DNA from: Nitrospina sp.
GTDB taxonomy: Bacteria > Nitrospinota > Nitrospinia > Nitrospinales > Nitrospinaceae
DNA: 6,289 bases
Assembly (NCBI GenBank): GCA_004357435.1
Contig: SMVS01000115.1
Coordinates: 1 to 6,289 of the forward strand
Direction of reading: 5' to 3'
The position numbers and the translations under genes are program-made. A model generated the notes under the pieces. The model worked only from the letters and a program-made list of their open reading frames with translations. It was not told the origin of the DNA and made no database searches. How positions within the stretch are numbered: position 1 is the first letter of the stretch; each line of letters opens with the position of its first letter. Of this stretch, positions 5,623 to 6,289 are shown piece after piece.

Positions 5623-6289
5623 TCCGAATGTGGAACCGCAAATCTGACTTTAGAATCCCGCTGGGGAAGGTGGTGCTGGTCGCCGCATGGGCGTTCTGCT
5701 GTTTCTCCGCCAGCTTCACCTGGGCCAGGGGCGCGCCGCAACTGGTGTTTGAAGCGGAAGGAAAATCCTCCGTCAAAAATGAAAATTATGTCAAGAGCCG
5801 CGCTTTGGCGGTGGACTACGCGTTCCAAAATGCCTTCGTCCTGGCCCTGCAGGATGTTCTAGGGAAACGCACCTATAACCGCAAGAGGCGGGTGCTGAAA
5901 AACATGCTGAAGCGGCCGAAAAAGTATATCAATCGGTACCGCTATCTGGAAGTCTATGACAGCGAGGTCGAACAGTTCAGCCGGGTAAAACTGGAGGTCG
6001 TGTTTTTCCCCCAGGCGATCAACCGGGAACTCAGCAGGCTCGGCATTCTGTCGTCACTGGTCAAGCCCAATACCGCCCTGGTGCTGATCAATGAGAGAAG
6101 TTTGTCCGCCGAAGTTCCGCCGGATTTCTGGGATTACGTGCCCATCTCCGAAGTGGCCATGCTCCAGAAATTTCTGGCCGCCGGGGTCAACGTCACCACG
6201 CGCGAAACACTGAGCGAACTGATCGACGAGCGTGAAGTGTATGAAGCCATTCAGGGAGACCTCGACGCCGCGGTGGACATAGGCTTGAA
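5619..6289 (+). CDS. Exported protein with FlgT-N/LPP20-like domain, N-terminal part (runs off right edge)
   Basis: Product not firmly recognised. The first 223 residues are present and the gene continues past the window. A basic start and hydrophobic stretch (about 17-35) look like a signal peptide, with possible cleavage after TWA (34-36); Cys27-Cys28 do not sit in a normal lipobox. The next part, FEAEGKSSVKNENYVKSRAL (44-63) followed by an Ala-rich helix, resembles the FlgT N-terminal/LPP20-type fold, in which a strand carrying a Glu-x-Gly is followed by a helix of the A-R-x-x-A-x-x-x-A kind. A strand KLEVVFF (124-130) follows. From about 152 (TALVLINER) a new alpha/beta region begins, with a helix MLQKFLAAGVNV at 181-192, as in the middle domain of FlgT-like or CsgG-related proteins. 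The start codon overlaps the rluB stop (ATGA), so translation is probably coupled. ATG 5628 (Met4) is an alternative start. No flagellar gene is visible to support a flagellar role. Confidence 0.75.
   Translation, partial: MIRMWNRKSDFRIPLGKVVLVAAWAFCCFSASFTWARGAPQLVFEAEGKSSVKNENYVKSRALAVDYAFQNAFVLALQDVLGKRTYNRKRRVLKNMLKRPKKYINRYRYLEVYDSEVEQFSRVKLEVVFFPQAINRELSRLGILSSLVKPNTALVLINERSLSAEVPPDFWDYVPISEVAMLQKFLAAGVNVTTRETLSELIDEREVYEAIQGDLDAAVDIGL

Overview
The window carries seven genes and reads as a piece of a Gram-negative bacterial chromosome of moderate-to-high GC with AT-rich gaps between genes. The gene mix (a membrane-anchored TPR protein with a blue-copper-type domain, a two-domain dCTP deaminase, an scpB-rluB cluster and an exported envelope protein) would fit a Nitrospinota or deltaproteobacteria-like lineage. 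That placement is a guess from gene style, not a sequence match. I see no mobile element, phage gene, tRNA, rRNA, CRISPR array or other sign of recent transfer.

Left arm, minus strand (transcribed leftwards from about 2850): a small FmdB-family zinc-ribbon protein (2536-2799), then a 669-residue protein (455-2464), then the first 134 codons of cysteinyl-tRNA synthetase (cysS, 1-403, cut by the window edge). The gaps are 71 and 51 bases, so the three may be co-transcribed, although a possible second promoter lies directly before the 669-residue gene. That protein is the most unusual item here. It has an N-terminal membrane anchor, a Pro/Ala-rich stalk, five gapless 34-residue TPR units, a charged His-containing linker, a cupredoxin domain with a complete candidate type 1 copper ligand set (H434, C470, H473, M476), a small beta-rich domain and a helical C-terminal domain.

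Centre: a 152-base AT-rich divergent intergenic region (2800-2951) with candidate promoters for both directions. Their -10 elements overlap in one ATTTAAT sequence.

Right arm, plus strand: a long, two-domain dCTP deaminase (dcd, 2952-4124), then scpB (chromosome segregation, GTG start at 4194), rluB (23S rRNA pseudouridine synthase) and a partial gene for an exported protein with a FlgT-N/LPP20-like domain that runs off the right edge. The scpB/rluB junction is nearly continuous (or an 8-base overlap if an earlier start is used), and rluB overlaps the last gene by an ATGA. This points to one translationally coupled operon from scpB onwards. dcd is upstream in the same direction, 69 bases away, and that gap has a possible scpB promoter. 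scpA, the usual partner of scpB, is not in the window.

Most of the right arm is housekeeping: nucleotide supply, chromosome condensation and ribosome modification. The left arm mixes translation (cysS) with an apparently periplasmic copper or electron-transfer scaffold of unknown role.
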